A stretch of 64,000 bases of DNA, from assembly GCF_014650775.1 (NCBI RefSeq), contig NZ_BMVP01000011.1:124001-188000 (forward strand), written 5' to 3'. The notes under the pieces were generated by a model. It searched no databases. It was given only the letters and a program-made list of their open reading frames with translations, and was not told the DNA's origin. The position numbers were made by a program, and so were the translations under genes. This stretch comes from Streptomyces cirratus. Its GTDB lineage: Bacteria > Actinomycetota > Actinomycetes > Streptomycetales > Streptomycetaceae. Positions 1-7,756 of this stretch are shown in pieces (positions within the stretch are counted from its first letter, which is position 1; each line of letters opens with the position of its first letter).

Positions 1-1
1 C

Positions 2-478
2 GCGCACGCCGTCGTCCTGTGCCTGCTGCGGACGAAGAACCTCGGCGAGACACTAGACAGCTGGACCATCAGCCGCCTGCCCGGCACCGTCTTCATGGAC
101 CACGTCGACAACCCGATCGTCCTGGCCCGCGACCTGGTCCACGAGGCCGGGCACAACTGGCTGAACGACGCCCTCGCGGCAACGGGATGCAAGATCAGCG
201 ACGCCGCGCACTTCCACTCCCCGTGGAAACAGACGATGCGGCCGGCGTTCGGCTTCCTCCACGCCTGCTGGGCGTTCCCGCTCACCATGCTGTTCACTGC
301 CCACGCGCTAAACAGCACCACGGGAGACCTGCACCGGTTCTTCACCGCCTACCTCGACCAGCAGCGAAGCCTCCTCGCCAGCACCGCGACCGACCACATC
401 CACGCTCTGGAGCTGATCAGCGACGACGGTCTCCGCCACCGCCTCGCTGCCGCCCACCACCAGGCCCTCGCCCTGTGA
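2..478 (+). CDS. aKG-HExxH-type peptide beta-hydroxylase, C-terminal part
   Basis: The reading frame is open from the first bases of the window, so the gene begins upstream and only about 158 C-terminal residues are present. A HEAGH motif (positions 140-154) followed by a helical region matches the HExxH peptide-modification family. Family members are thought to hydroxylate ribosomally made peptides using 2-oxoglutarate. No precursor peptide or radical-SAM partner is visible, but such genes may lie to the left. The stop overlaps the next gene's GTG start (GTGA at 475-478), so the two are probably translated together. The family assignment rests on the motif and general look only. Confidence 0.6.
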   Translation, partial: AHAVVLCLLRTKNLGETLDSWTISRLPGTVFMDHVDNPIVLARDLVHEAGHNWLNDALAATGCKISDAAHFHSPWKQTMRPAFGFLHACWAFPLTMLFTAHALNSTTGDLHRFFTAYLDQQRSLLASTATDHIHALELISDDGLRHRLAAAHHQALAL

Positions 479-1770
479 ACGCGCCCCGCGACGAGCAGCC
501 TGGCCTGTCCCTGCTGGTCCATCGGCCAGGCGAAGAGCCCACTCTTCTCCACACCGGCCTGGCCAGCCTCGAACACGGTCTTGCCATCGGACCGGACACC
601 ACGTTCAACGTCGGCTCGGTTGCGAAGCAGATCACCGCCCACCTGATCCTGCTCGCTGCGCGTGATGATCTCCTGCGCCTGGACCAGCGGGCCGCGGACC
701 TGCTGCCCCGCCTCAAGATCAGCGATGTCACCGTCGCGGACCTGGTCACCCACCGGTCGGGCATACGCGACGCCGAGTCCCTGCTCTCTCTCGCCGGCTT
801 TCGGGACCTCGACCACTACACGGCCGACGACCTGCGAACCCTCGCCTACCGCCAGGACCAGCGCGCCGTCCCCGAAGGCCGCTTCCTCTACAGCAACACC
901 AACTACCTTCTCCTGGCAGAGATCCTGGAAACGGTCCATCGCACCACGCTGCCCGACCTCGCCCGGCACCGCGTTTTTGGTCCGCTCGGTATGCACGCCA
1001 CCCACTTCAAGACGGACCCTCGCCAGGTCATCCCCGGAGCCGCATTCGCCTACCAGGCCACCCACCACGGCTGGCGGCACACAGAAGTGCCGGTCACCCT
1101 GCCCGGCCCCGGGACCCTGTGGACCACCGTCGGCGACCTCGACCGCTGGCTCATTCACCTCCTCCAGCGCTGGCAGCACCCCCACCAGCTCCCCTGGCAG
1201 GAAGCTGTCGACTACGAGCCCAGCGACCACGAGCCCTACCTCTACGGCCCGGGGCTCTACGCCGACGCTCGCCCCGGCCGCGATGCCGTCTTCCATTACG
1301 GTCACGAACAAGGCTTCTCCGCGGCTGCCCACGTGGAGGCGCCGGGGCTACGCGTGATCGCCCTGTCCAACAACGCCGGGCTCTCGGCCGACCGCGTCAC
1401 CGCCGCCATCCTCCGGAACCTCCACCAGCAACCGACGCTGGCCCCAAAGGAGGCCCTCGTCCGCGCGGCCGTCGTGGAGCGAACCCCGGGCACTACCGCA
1501 CGGACCCGGTCCACACTCGACGACTACAGCCAACACACAGAGCTCGGCACATTCACTTGCGACCAGGCCCCCGGCAGCCTACGGCTCACCTGCAGCGACA
1601 GCGTCCTCCACCTGTGGCGTCGAGGCACAAGAGACGAGCTCACCCTCACAGGGCCTGGCGTCTACGCTGGCAACGGCTACGCCCTCACGCTATCTTCCAG
1701 CACGAACCAGGTCGACTGCTTCACCCTCGACCTCGACCGCGCCCCCGGACTCGCGTACATCCGCCAGTAG
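475..1770 (+). CDS. Serine hydrolase, beta-lactamase/penicillin-binding (class C) family
   Basis: Predicted 431-residue serine hydrolase of the class C beta-lactamase/D-aminopeptidase/esterase fold. I see the SxxK catalytic motif (SVAK, near residue 43), the Y-x-N motif (YSNTNY, near residue 140) and a late HxG-type element (HYGHEQG, near residue 277). A C-terminal domain of about 120 residues follows the catalytic part, as in some D-aminopeptidases. There is no signal peptide, so it probably acts in the cytoplasm. The GTG start was chosen because it overlaps the TGA of the upstream HExxH gene; a longer frame runs back through that gene but has no support. The coupling suggests a joint role, perhaps peptide trimming in a RiPP-like pathway, which is inference. 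Confidence 0.8.
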   Translation: MNAPRDEQPGLSLLVHRPGEEPTLLHTGLASLEHGLAIGPDTTFNVGSVAKQITAHLILLAARDDLLRLDQRAADLLPRLKISDVTVADLVTHRSGIRDAESLLSLAGFRDLDHYTADDLRTLAYRQDQRAVPEGRFLYSNTNYLLLAEILETVHRTTLPDLARHRVFGPLGMHATHFKTDPRQVIPGAAFAYQATHHGWRHTEVPVTLPGPGTLWTTVGDLDRWLIHLLQRWQHPHQLPWQEAVDYEPSDHEPYLYGPGLYADARPGRDAVFHYGHEQGFSAAAHVEAPGLRVIALSNNAGLSADRVTAAILRNLHQQPTLAPKEALVRAAVVERTPGTTARTRSTLDDYSQHTELGTFTCDQAPGSLRLTCSDSVLHLWRRGTRDELTLTGPGVYAGNGYALTLSSSTNQVDCFTLDLDRAPGLAYIRQ

Positions 1771-2007
1771 CCATCCATCGCGAGGCTGCTTCCCAGCCCC
1801 GCCTCACCGCCTGGTAGATGGTCGAACTGAGAAGCTCCCAATGCTGGACCACACGGTGATTCCTACGGTCGCTGGCAGCCTGCGCTCATGAAAACTGACG
1901 ACAACTGCCGCGTCGGCAAGGATGGCGCCTACTGCCGCCCCGCTCGCCGAAGCATGTCCTTGATCAGCTGTCACGAACGAGGCGATCACGATTCGGGCGT
2001 TCGAGCC

Positions 2008-2052
2008 GGAGGCGCGGGTAGCCTTTCTGGCTACAGCCGCAGCCGCGCCTCC
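2008..2052. terminator. Nested hairpin between convergent genes
   Basis: A perfect 10-bp outer stem (2008-2017 with 2043-2052, GGAGGCGCGG/CCGCGCCTCC) encloses a second 6-bp stem (2018-2023 with 2029-2034). It sits between two convergent genes, so it could end transcription from both sides. The rest of 1771-2081 holds nothing else that I can support; the short frames there look like noise. Confidence 0.55.
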
Positions 2053-2081
2053 GCTGAACTTCGGTGCCGCCAAGGTTCCGG

Positions 2082-4253
2082 CTACTCTGTGTCAGCTACC
2101 GCGTCGTCCAGGTCGAGCTCTCCCTGCTTGCTGCGACGGACAGGCTGACTCAACCAGGTATCGAAGTCGTCGTCCGCCACAGCGAACCAGTCCTTAAGCG
2201 CCTTCTTTAGCGCAGAGTTTGCTTGATTCTCTGCAAGGGGGCGGAGGTCATCCACCTTCGCCGTCGGCTGGTTCGTCTTAAGGGCCCGGAGCTGCTGCTT
2301 GATACACAGATCCAAATACATACGGCGGGCTTCGCCGACCTTTTTGTCGAACTCTCCGCGGTCCGGAAGCCACGGAGCAATGTGGGACCATGCCGCGGGA
2401 ACCGCCAGGGCCTGCATCCAGAAGTAGCGAAAGTAGACAGCCTGCGCCGACTCCATATTCCCGATCTGGTTGATCGGGTTCGTGATGCCGGTTTTATTGA
2501 AGGCAGCCTTTCGGTCACGTGCCCGGGTGTGCTCGACCTGGAAGAACGCGTTCAATGCTTCGACAAGGGCTTCCGCGAATGCCGGAAGATCCTTGAGTGA
2601 GACACCGCCGGGCTGCACCTTACGCATTTCCCACAGCGACCCCATGGTCATGATAAGGCCGAGTTGGCAGGCGTGGGTGTTGAGGACACTATACGCATCC
2701 TTGCAACGCTTGACGCGCTCAGGGCGAGTCGAGGCAAGATACTCCTGGGCACGGTACTGATCGAAGTCCTCCTCCTTCCCCTTAAGTGCTTCCCAGGCTC
2801 GGATCACATCCGACTTGGGCAGCCGGCGATCCGTAGCATCCCTGTGTTCCAGGTAGTGATCGTGACTGTCCCGCAGAGTCCAGAACACGCCCACGCCGCC
2901 AAACAAGGCATCATGGGCAAGGGCCGCAAAGGTATCGGCGACATGCCAGTCGTCCTTGAGTTTGGTCAGGGCGCTGGCGTGCGCCGCGTACGGCGTGGTT
3001 TTCGAGAGCAGAGTCAGAATTGCCCTACCCCATGTTTCTTTGAACCTTGCGCTGATGGCATCCATCTTGCCGAGGGGAAACTGCTTGTCACCGAGAGAGT
3101 CTCGATCGAAGGAGATCCCACCATCCTCGAAGTATCGCTCGAAAAGAGTGGCTACTTCGAGCTGCCCCCTCATAAAGTCATCCTTTTGTGAGTCACTCTC
3201 CTTCCCGGAGATCCCCTGGGCGACATTGGTGAGGTACTTCGACGGGCCGAAGATGCAGCGATTTACGGCCATCTTGAGCAAGTTGATGTTTGTGAGTACA
3301 GACCATCGTGCGGGCCGGTAGCTGTTGACTTCGGGGTTGTCGTACTCCACTGCGTACAAGGGAAGGTAGGAGTCGTCGCTCCGACTGCGCAGCTCACTGA
3401 GCATGCTGCGAGTGAGGACATTCGACAATTCAGCGTCAGAGAGCAGGATGATCCGGGACTCGCTCGGGGGGCGAGCCTCTTTGTTGACGTCGACGAACAG
3501 CTTGCGAGCCGCTTCGTGGGGTCGGGATCCTTCCCCGGTCTGGCCCGGGAACCAGCACACGGTGACCGGGACCTCGACCTTCGACAGGTCGGGCTCACCA
3601 GCACCATGCCGTTCCAGGACTCGCCTGACCTGATGCTCATAGAAGGAGCGGTACTTCACCGCGGACGTTTCCTGCCATGAGTTCGTCAGAGTGCGCTCAA
3701 TCGCGAGGAGCGCCATCGCACGGTGCTGACCGTCGAGAACCACCAGGCTCGACTCAGAGCGGTTCCACCATAGTTTGCCCACGTTGGCGCCATGAGGCTG
3801 CCCATCGGAGCCCAGGAGCCGGTGGACCTGGAAAGCGCTGCCAGCACGCTGTTCCTGCCAACTGGCGTCGTCAGCGTTGATGGATGCAAGCTCGCCAAGT
3901 TCAGGGAAGGAGGTGGGACGCTTGTTGCGGAAGGGCAGCAGAACGGCAACGATCGGAGGGAAGAAGGCGGGACCTGTCGTCTGAGGTTTGAGCAGGTAGG
4001 GGATCAGGTTGACCGCCACCCGGTGATCATCCAGGTCGCGTTGGAGGAGCTGGTTGAAGTCCAGGTCGCCGGCGTCCATGACTTCACGGACGGGCGCCAG
4101 GCTCCTGGTCAGTTGACGCTCGGGCGTGTCTGCGTCACCGCCCAGGCGCGCCTTGGTCATGATGTAGTCGACTCGCCCCGCAGGAGTGTCAAAACTTCCC
4201 CACGTGCCCTGCACGTAATCCCGGAACGTGAGCCTGCTACCCGAGCCGAACAT
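2082..4253 (-). CDS. Large DGQHR-domain protein, distant DndB relative
   Basis: A 723-residue protein with a DGQHR motif at residues 174-178, preceded by hydrophobic residues (SSLVVLDGQHRAMALL). That signature defines the DGQHR/DndB family; DndB binds DNA and represses the dnd genes. This protein is about twice the length of the DndB encoded at 11214-12344 and has some 540 residues after the motif, rich in charged and aromatic residues, for which I recognise no domain. A second family feature, a DVNKEARPP stretch (about residues 255-263), resembles DndB's DLNRHAVRP. It seems to be transcribed alone, 222 bp downstream of the GHKL gene's end and after a terminator. The ribosome site is poor (AAGG abuts the ATG), so the start is uncertain. 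Its link to phosphorothioation is inferred from motif and location. Confidence 0.7.
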   Translation of the reverse strand: MFGSGSRLTFRDYVQGTWGSFDTPAGRVDYIMTKARLGGDADTPERQLTRSLAPVREVMDAGDLDFNQLLQRDLDDHRVAVNLIPYLLKPQTTGPAFFPPIVAVLLPFRNKRPTSFPELGELASINADDASWQEQRAGSAFQVHRLLGSDGQPHGANVGKLWWNRSESSLVVLDGQHRAMALLAIERTLTNSWQETSAVKYRSFYEHQVRRVLERHGAGEPDLSKVEVPVTVCWFPGQTGEGSRPHEAARKLFVDVNKEARPPSESRIILLSDAELSNVLTRSMLSELRSRSDDSYLPLYAVEYDNPEVNSYRPARWSVLTNINLLKMAVNRCIFGPSKYLTNVAQGISGKESDSQKDDFMRGQLEVATLFERYFEDGGISFDRDSLGDKQFPLGKMDAISARFKETWGRAILTLLSKTTPYAAHASALTKLKDDWHVADTFAALAHDALFGGVGVFWTLRDSHDHYLEHRDATDRRLPKSDVIRAWEALKGKEEDFDQYRAQEYLASTRPERVKRCKDAYSVLNTHACQLGLIMTMGSLWEMRKVQPGGVSLKDLPAFAEALVEALNAFFQVEHTRARDRKAAFNKTGITNPINQIGNMESAQAVYFRYFWMQALAVPAAWSHIAPWLPDRGEFDKKVGEARRMYLDLCIKQQLRALKTNQPTAKVDDLRPLAENQANSALKKALKDWFAVADDDFDTWLSQPVRRSKQGELDLDDAVADTE

Positions 4254-4435
4254 CCTTCACTGCCTTCCTGCGCTACGTACGTTGTGGGTGCCGGCAGCTC
4301 CCGCTGCACGGTCGCGATGCGATGACGTTGAGTGTCCTGACATCCTGCAAGGTCACGGCGTTCCCGGGGCCCGATCCAACAATTGATGTTGGCGTAGCCG
4401 ACAGAACAAGCCATAACAGCTTGATGTGGCACCCG

Positions 4436-4468
4436 GCCGCGCCGGAGGATGCAGGCTTCCGGCGCGGC
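4436..4468 (-). terminator. Hairpin terminator after the GHKL ATPase gene
   Basis: Perfect 11-bp stem (4436-4446 with 4458-4468, GCCGCGCCGGA/TCCGGCGCGGC) with an 11-nt loop, starting 8 bp past the GHKL gene's stop codon. The remaining 4254-4435 stretch has a relatively AT-rich part and probably carries the promoter of the DGQHR gene. Confidence 0.65.
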
Positions 4469-4475
4469 TCAGCGA

Positions 4476-6215
4476 TCAGTCGTCCTTCAGCTCTTCCTTG
4501 AGCAGGACCCCGGTGAACATGCCCCAGTAGGTCCGCAGCTGGCTGAACTGCTCGTCCGGGTTCTCATGCTGGGCCTCAGCGCGTGCATAGGCCATGAATA
4601 GGAGGTCGATCGCCGCTTCGGCGCGGCGCGCCAGGTCGAGGACATCCTCCGGGCTCATGCCGTCGGCACCCTCGTCAGCGATCTTCTTGAGCGGTCCGTA
4701 GACGTCACGGAAGAACGAGTGCCGGTGGTTGAACTTCATGACGGACTTGCCGTTGAGGTGATGAATCTCGAGGAACTCCTTGCCAGGCCAGCTACCGTCG
4801 AGCAGTGTGATGGGTTTTGTCCGGATCTGCTCTCGGAGCTCATCGATCTTGGCTGCATCAACTTGAGGGTCAAGTCCCATGTCTTCCGCAGCATGCTGGA
4901 CAACTTCCTCCTCCTGCTCCGGGGTGGCGCTTCGGCCTGCAACACCCCTCGGCAGACTGGGATCGGTCCGCTCGGCAACAGCCATGCTGCTGCTGTGTTC
5001 ACCGTTGATGAGGCGATCGCGCGTTTCGACATCTCCCCAATACTCGCGAATCTGCTTGCGAGCCTGGAGCATGGGTCGCTTGAGCCAGTCGCGCAGTTGG
5101 TTGCGAAGCTTTGTCACAGGCTCGGCGCCGCGCTTAACGTTACGGACTTGGAAATAGTCGTCCAGGTCAGCGGGGAAGCTCACCTCGATTGCGACGTAGC
5201 GGAGCACCTTGTCAGTGCGGCTCGCCTCGAGGAGGTGGGGCACGACATCGTAATAAATCTCCCGACCATTGCGCAGGATGCTTACCCTGGCGGAATTATC
5301 GGCGTTGATTTGGAATTCGCGGATGTCCTCGCCTCGGTGGTCACATTCGCCACCCGCGCCCTTCCAGGGGCGAAATTCCGCTGGAACTAGGGCGACGGAG
5401 ACATGAACCTTGTGGCCGTCGACATCGAGGTCGCCTTCCTCGATGAGCTGACCACGCGGGTCAAGCTTCTGCGGCTTGTACCTTGCGATAATGCGGGGGT
5501 TGTCTCGCAGGAACAGGGGGTCGTGCAGAGTGACTACCTTGTGGTCCAGCTCGAAGGTGCGTCCCGTGTCGATGTAGGTGCGGTACGCGCGCGCGATGAA
5601 CTTGCGCAGATCCGAGAGCTTCTCCTCCAGGGAGGTTCCGTACGTTCCCCCGCTGGACAGGCGGTCGATCTTGCCGAAGACGACAACAGTCCCTGATGCC
5701 AGGGGTCGGCCGTCCCGCCCAACCATCAGCTTGGCTGCCTCTTCGGGCCAGTGCGATACCTCTGCGGCAGCGATGTACTGCTGCTTACCGCTGCTGACCT
5801 CTTCGAGGTCGATGTAGCTGTGATGAATCTGGGGGTCGTTGGCGCGCTTACTGTAGACGTCGATGCGCTCCCCCAGACTGAGGCCGGCGAGCTTAAGGCC
5901 CATCCCAAAGCGGCCGAGGCCATCTCGCTGGTTGTAGCGAGCGCTATAGCCCATCGATAGGACGTTGTGCATGATCGCCGGGTCGATTCCCACCCCATTG
6001 TCGGCGATGATGAAGCTCTCGATTGACTTCTTCTTCGCCCCATAAATGGGCAGGACACGAATGAGAGTCGCTTCAGCCTGGATCGAGTTGTCCAGTGGTT
6101 CGCCGATCGCAGCAGTGAGGTCAAAGCCCGCATCGCGCATGGATTCCAAAGCGCGATCGATTTGGATGATATTGGCCCGCTGGCCATCGGGGGCGAGAAG
6201 AATCGGGTTCGTCAT
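4476..6215 (-). CDS. GHKL-type (Hsp90/MORC-like) ATP-binding protein
   Basis: A 579-residue protein with an N-terminal GHKL ATPase. The N-box (EPLDNS, residues 39-44), the G1 box (DNGVGI, 72-77) and the G2 box (GRFGMGLK, 101-108) are all intact, as in Hsp90, MutL and MORC proteins. An S5-like transducer region probably follows (about 250-420), then a charged C-terminal part with no recognised domain. GHKL ATPases act as ATP-driven clamps, and MORC-like ones recur in bacterial anti-phage systems. The ATG at 6215 was chosen because it overlaps the TGA of the GIY-YIG gene (ATGA 6212-6215); a longer frame to 6380 has no support. It is the last gene of a three-gene operon. A role as the motor of a nuclease complex is inference. 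Confidence 0.8.
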   Translation of the reverse strand: MTNPILLAPDGQRANIIQIDRALESMRDAGFDLTAAIGEPLDNSIQAEATLIRVLPIYGAKKKSIESFIIADNGVGIDPAIMHNVLSMGYSARYNQRDGLGRFGMGLKLAGLSLGERIDVYSKRANDPQIHHSYIDLEEVSSGKQQYIAAAEVSHWPEEAAKLMVGRDGRPLASGTVVVFGKIDRLSSGGTYGTSLEEKLSDLRKFIARAYRTYIDTGRTFELDHKVVTLHDPLFLRDNPRIIARYKPQKLDPRGQLIEEGDLDVDGHKVHVSVALVPAEFRPWKGAGGECDHRGEDIREFQINADNSARVSILRNGREIYYDVVPHLLEASRTDKVLRYVAIEVSFPADLDDYFQVRNVKRGAEPVTKLRNQLRDWLKRPMLQARKQIREYWGDVETRDRLINGEHSSSMAVAERTDPSLPRGVAGRSATPEQEEEVVQHAAEDMGLDPQVDAAKIDELREQIRTKPITLLDGSWPGKEFLEIHHLNGKSVMKFNHRHSFFRDVYGPLKKIADEGADGMSPEDVLDLARRAEAAIDLLFMAYARAEAQHENPDEQFSQLRTYWGMFTGVLLKEELKDD

Positions 6216-6604
6216 TGCGCGTCCTCGTTCCTTGGTGTGGAAGTCTGCGGCAGGTGTCGAAATTTCTGGGCAGACAGCTGCGCAGGCAGACAGAAGGTGC
6301 AGGAGGTCGTGTGAAAGTTCGGGCGATCCGGATGTATACGGTTCACCAGATGGGGCGACAGTGCATGAAACAGAGCGCACTCCATTTCAAAAGCATTCCC
6401 GGGGGTGTGATGCACGTCGTACGAGAAATACGAGCCGGCGCGGTCGGTACAGTGCCGAAGCAGCCGACGCCGGACATCCGTGTCGCTGCGTCCCACGTAG
6501 CGCGGCACACCGGTGGACGTGTACAGCACGTAGGTGCCGACGACGGACGCCGGAATCAGGGCCCGGATAAGCCAGGGACTCATCCTGACGAGTCGGGCGC
6601 TCAC
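6212..6604 (-). CDS. GIY-YIG domain protein, putative endonuclease
   Basis: About 130 residues. The GIY-YIG core reads GTYVLY (residues 23-28), then RYVGRS (35-40), an arginine-rich helix (RRRLLRH, 45-51), a Glu in the third helix (E73 or E75) and an Asn after LV (N88). The catalytic Tyr, Arg, Glu and Asn expected of the fold are therefore all present. Members of this fold cut DNA using a metal ion. The start could be GTG 6604, which overlaps the upstream TGA (GTGA 6601-6604), or ATG 6583; I prefer the coupled GTG. The 3' end overlaps the GHKL gene by 4 bp. The nuclease and ATPase are thus co-translated and probably work together. Confidence 0.75.
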   Translation of the reverse strand: MSARLVRMSPWLIRALIPASVVGTYVLYTSTGVPRYVGRSDTDVRRRLLRHCTDRAGSYFSYDVHHTPGNAFEMECALFHALSPHLVNRIHPDRPNFHTTSCTFCLPAQLSAQKFRHLPQTSTPRNEDAQ

Positions 6605-7071
6605 TCGGACAACACCGAGGCCGCCCACAGCCGGCGGGCTCTGTTTCGGGCGCGGCTGATTCGCTCCCGCATGCGCGGCACGGGCTGCCCCTGCTGAGCG
6701 GCGAGGCTCTCCGCGTCCTCACCCTGTGCGAGGGCCTGGAGCACCGTGCGGTAGGCGGGCGAGATGCCGGGCTCTCTGCGGAGCCACTCGAAGAACTCGA
6801 CGACGGGGTAGCCCTGGTCTACGACCCCGTGTTCGGCGTCTGCCGCTTCGGGGGCGGTGTACGGGGCGATTGCTCTGCGTCGTTCCAGCGTCTCGTAGGC
6901 ATGGCCCATGGCTGACCGTACGCGGTACTCCGCTGGTGTGGACTCGTCAGAGGGGTTGCGCAAGAGCTCATCGAGGGCGCGGTCGATCCGGTCGAGCTGG
7001 TAGGTGTCGCAGGCGCCAAGGGCGCGCCGTTGCAGCGCAATAAGGGCCCCCTCGACGGGGTGGCTGATCAT
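6601..7071 (-). CDS. Sigma-region-4-like helix-turn-helix protein
   Basis: A 156-residue protein. The C-terminal third (about 103-147) has the pattern of sigma factor region 4: a helix with a typical TVLQALAQGEDAESLAA segment, then an Arg-rich recognition helix (ERISRARNRARR). The N-terminal half is helical and shows no sigma region 2. It may be a small regulator or a DNA-recognition subunit for the nuclease/ATPase genes that follow. The ATG at 7071 has a good GGAG site a few bases upstream; the frame extends to 7425, but that part has low-quality coding character. First gene of the operon with the GIY-YIG and GHKL genes. The 7072-7323 stretch upstream should hold its promoter. Confidence 0.6.
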   Translation of the reverse strand: MISHPVEGALIALQRRALGACDTYQLDRIDRALDELLRNPSDESTPAEYRVRSAMGHAYETLERRRAIAPYTAPEAADAEHGVVDQGYPVVEFFEWLRREPGISPAYRTVLQALAQGEDAESLAAQQGQPVPRMRERISRARNRARRLWAASVLSE

Positions 7072-7323
7072 GTTCGCTCCGTCTTGTCTGGCGGCGAGCC
7101 CCATGCGGTGGCTCGCGTCCGAAGGTGAAGCAGTGCTTGTTCGGTTGTCCCGTGAGGGTACTCGATCGCAACGACCATTGGGGTGAAACCCGTTGGGTCG
7201 TACGGCTGCTGACTGATCCTCACTTGTATAGGTCGGGTAGCGACCCTTGTTGTTGCAGTGACTCTGGGAAAATTTTCTACCTGCGGCGACTACGGAGACA
7301 GACTCCCTGTTCAGGACGCACGA

Positions 7324-7355
7324 GGGCCCGCCCTTCCGAGAGGAAGGGCGGGCCC
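7324..7355 (-). terminator. Strong terminator of the dndBCDE operon
   Basis: Perfect 14-bp GC-rich stem (7324-7337 with 7342-7355) around a GAGA tetraloop. It lies 23 bp beyond the dndE stop codon on the minus strand and separates the dnd operon from the HTH/GIY-YIG/GHKL operon, which therefore probably has its own promoter. Confidence 0.8.
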
Positions 7356-7378
7356 AAGGACATATCTGAAGCGGGTCG

Positions 7379-7756
7379 CTACCCGGTGGCCGTGGAGACA
7401 AGCTGCTCGACCGAGCGGAGGTCACTGCGGCCGGCCAGGAACCCGATGCCGCGGTGAAGGTGGACTGTCAGCGTCTTGGAGATGGCCTCGTCGGAGAGCT
7501 CTTCACCGTCCATCAGGCATCGCTGCTTGAGCAGTGCGAGGTAGATGTCTCCGTAAGGGTGGGAGAACGTCTTCCACGACATCTCGACGTTGGAGTCTGT
7601 CGTCACTTCCCTCACCAGTGGGGTGGATGAGTCTCGGAGTGACAGGGCAAGCGCCCACCTGCACAGCTCGTTCCACTGGGTCAGACCGGTGTTGCGCTTC
7701 AGCCAGATGAGCTGCTCTTTCGCCGTTTGTGAAAGGCGAACCGTCTCAAGCGACAT
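7379..7756 (-). CDS. dndE: DNA sulfur modification protein DndE
   Basis: A 125-residue protein, the normal length for DndE. It starts MSLETVRLSQTAKEQL, which fits the family's N-terminus, followed by a conserved tryptophan/cysteine segment (WNELCRWALALSL). DndE binds DNA, with preference for nicked DNA in structural studies, and is essential for phosphorothioation with DndC and DndD. The ATG at 7756 overlaps the dndD 3' end by 11 bp; the frame upstream of it (to 7825) is inside dndD and is unlikely to be used. Last gene of the dndBCDE operon, followed by a strong terminator. Confidence 0.93.
   Translation of the reverse strand: MSLETVRLSQTAKEQLIWLKRNTGLTQWNELCRWALALSLRDSSTPLVREVTTDSNVEMSWKTFSHPYGDIYLALLKQRCLMDGEELSDEAISKTLTVHLHRGIGFLAGRSDLRSVEQLVSTATG

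Noticed and set aside
349..1332. Long minus-strand open frame opposite the serine hydrolase
   Set aside because: Shadow of the plus-strand gene, which has complete catalytic motifs.
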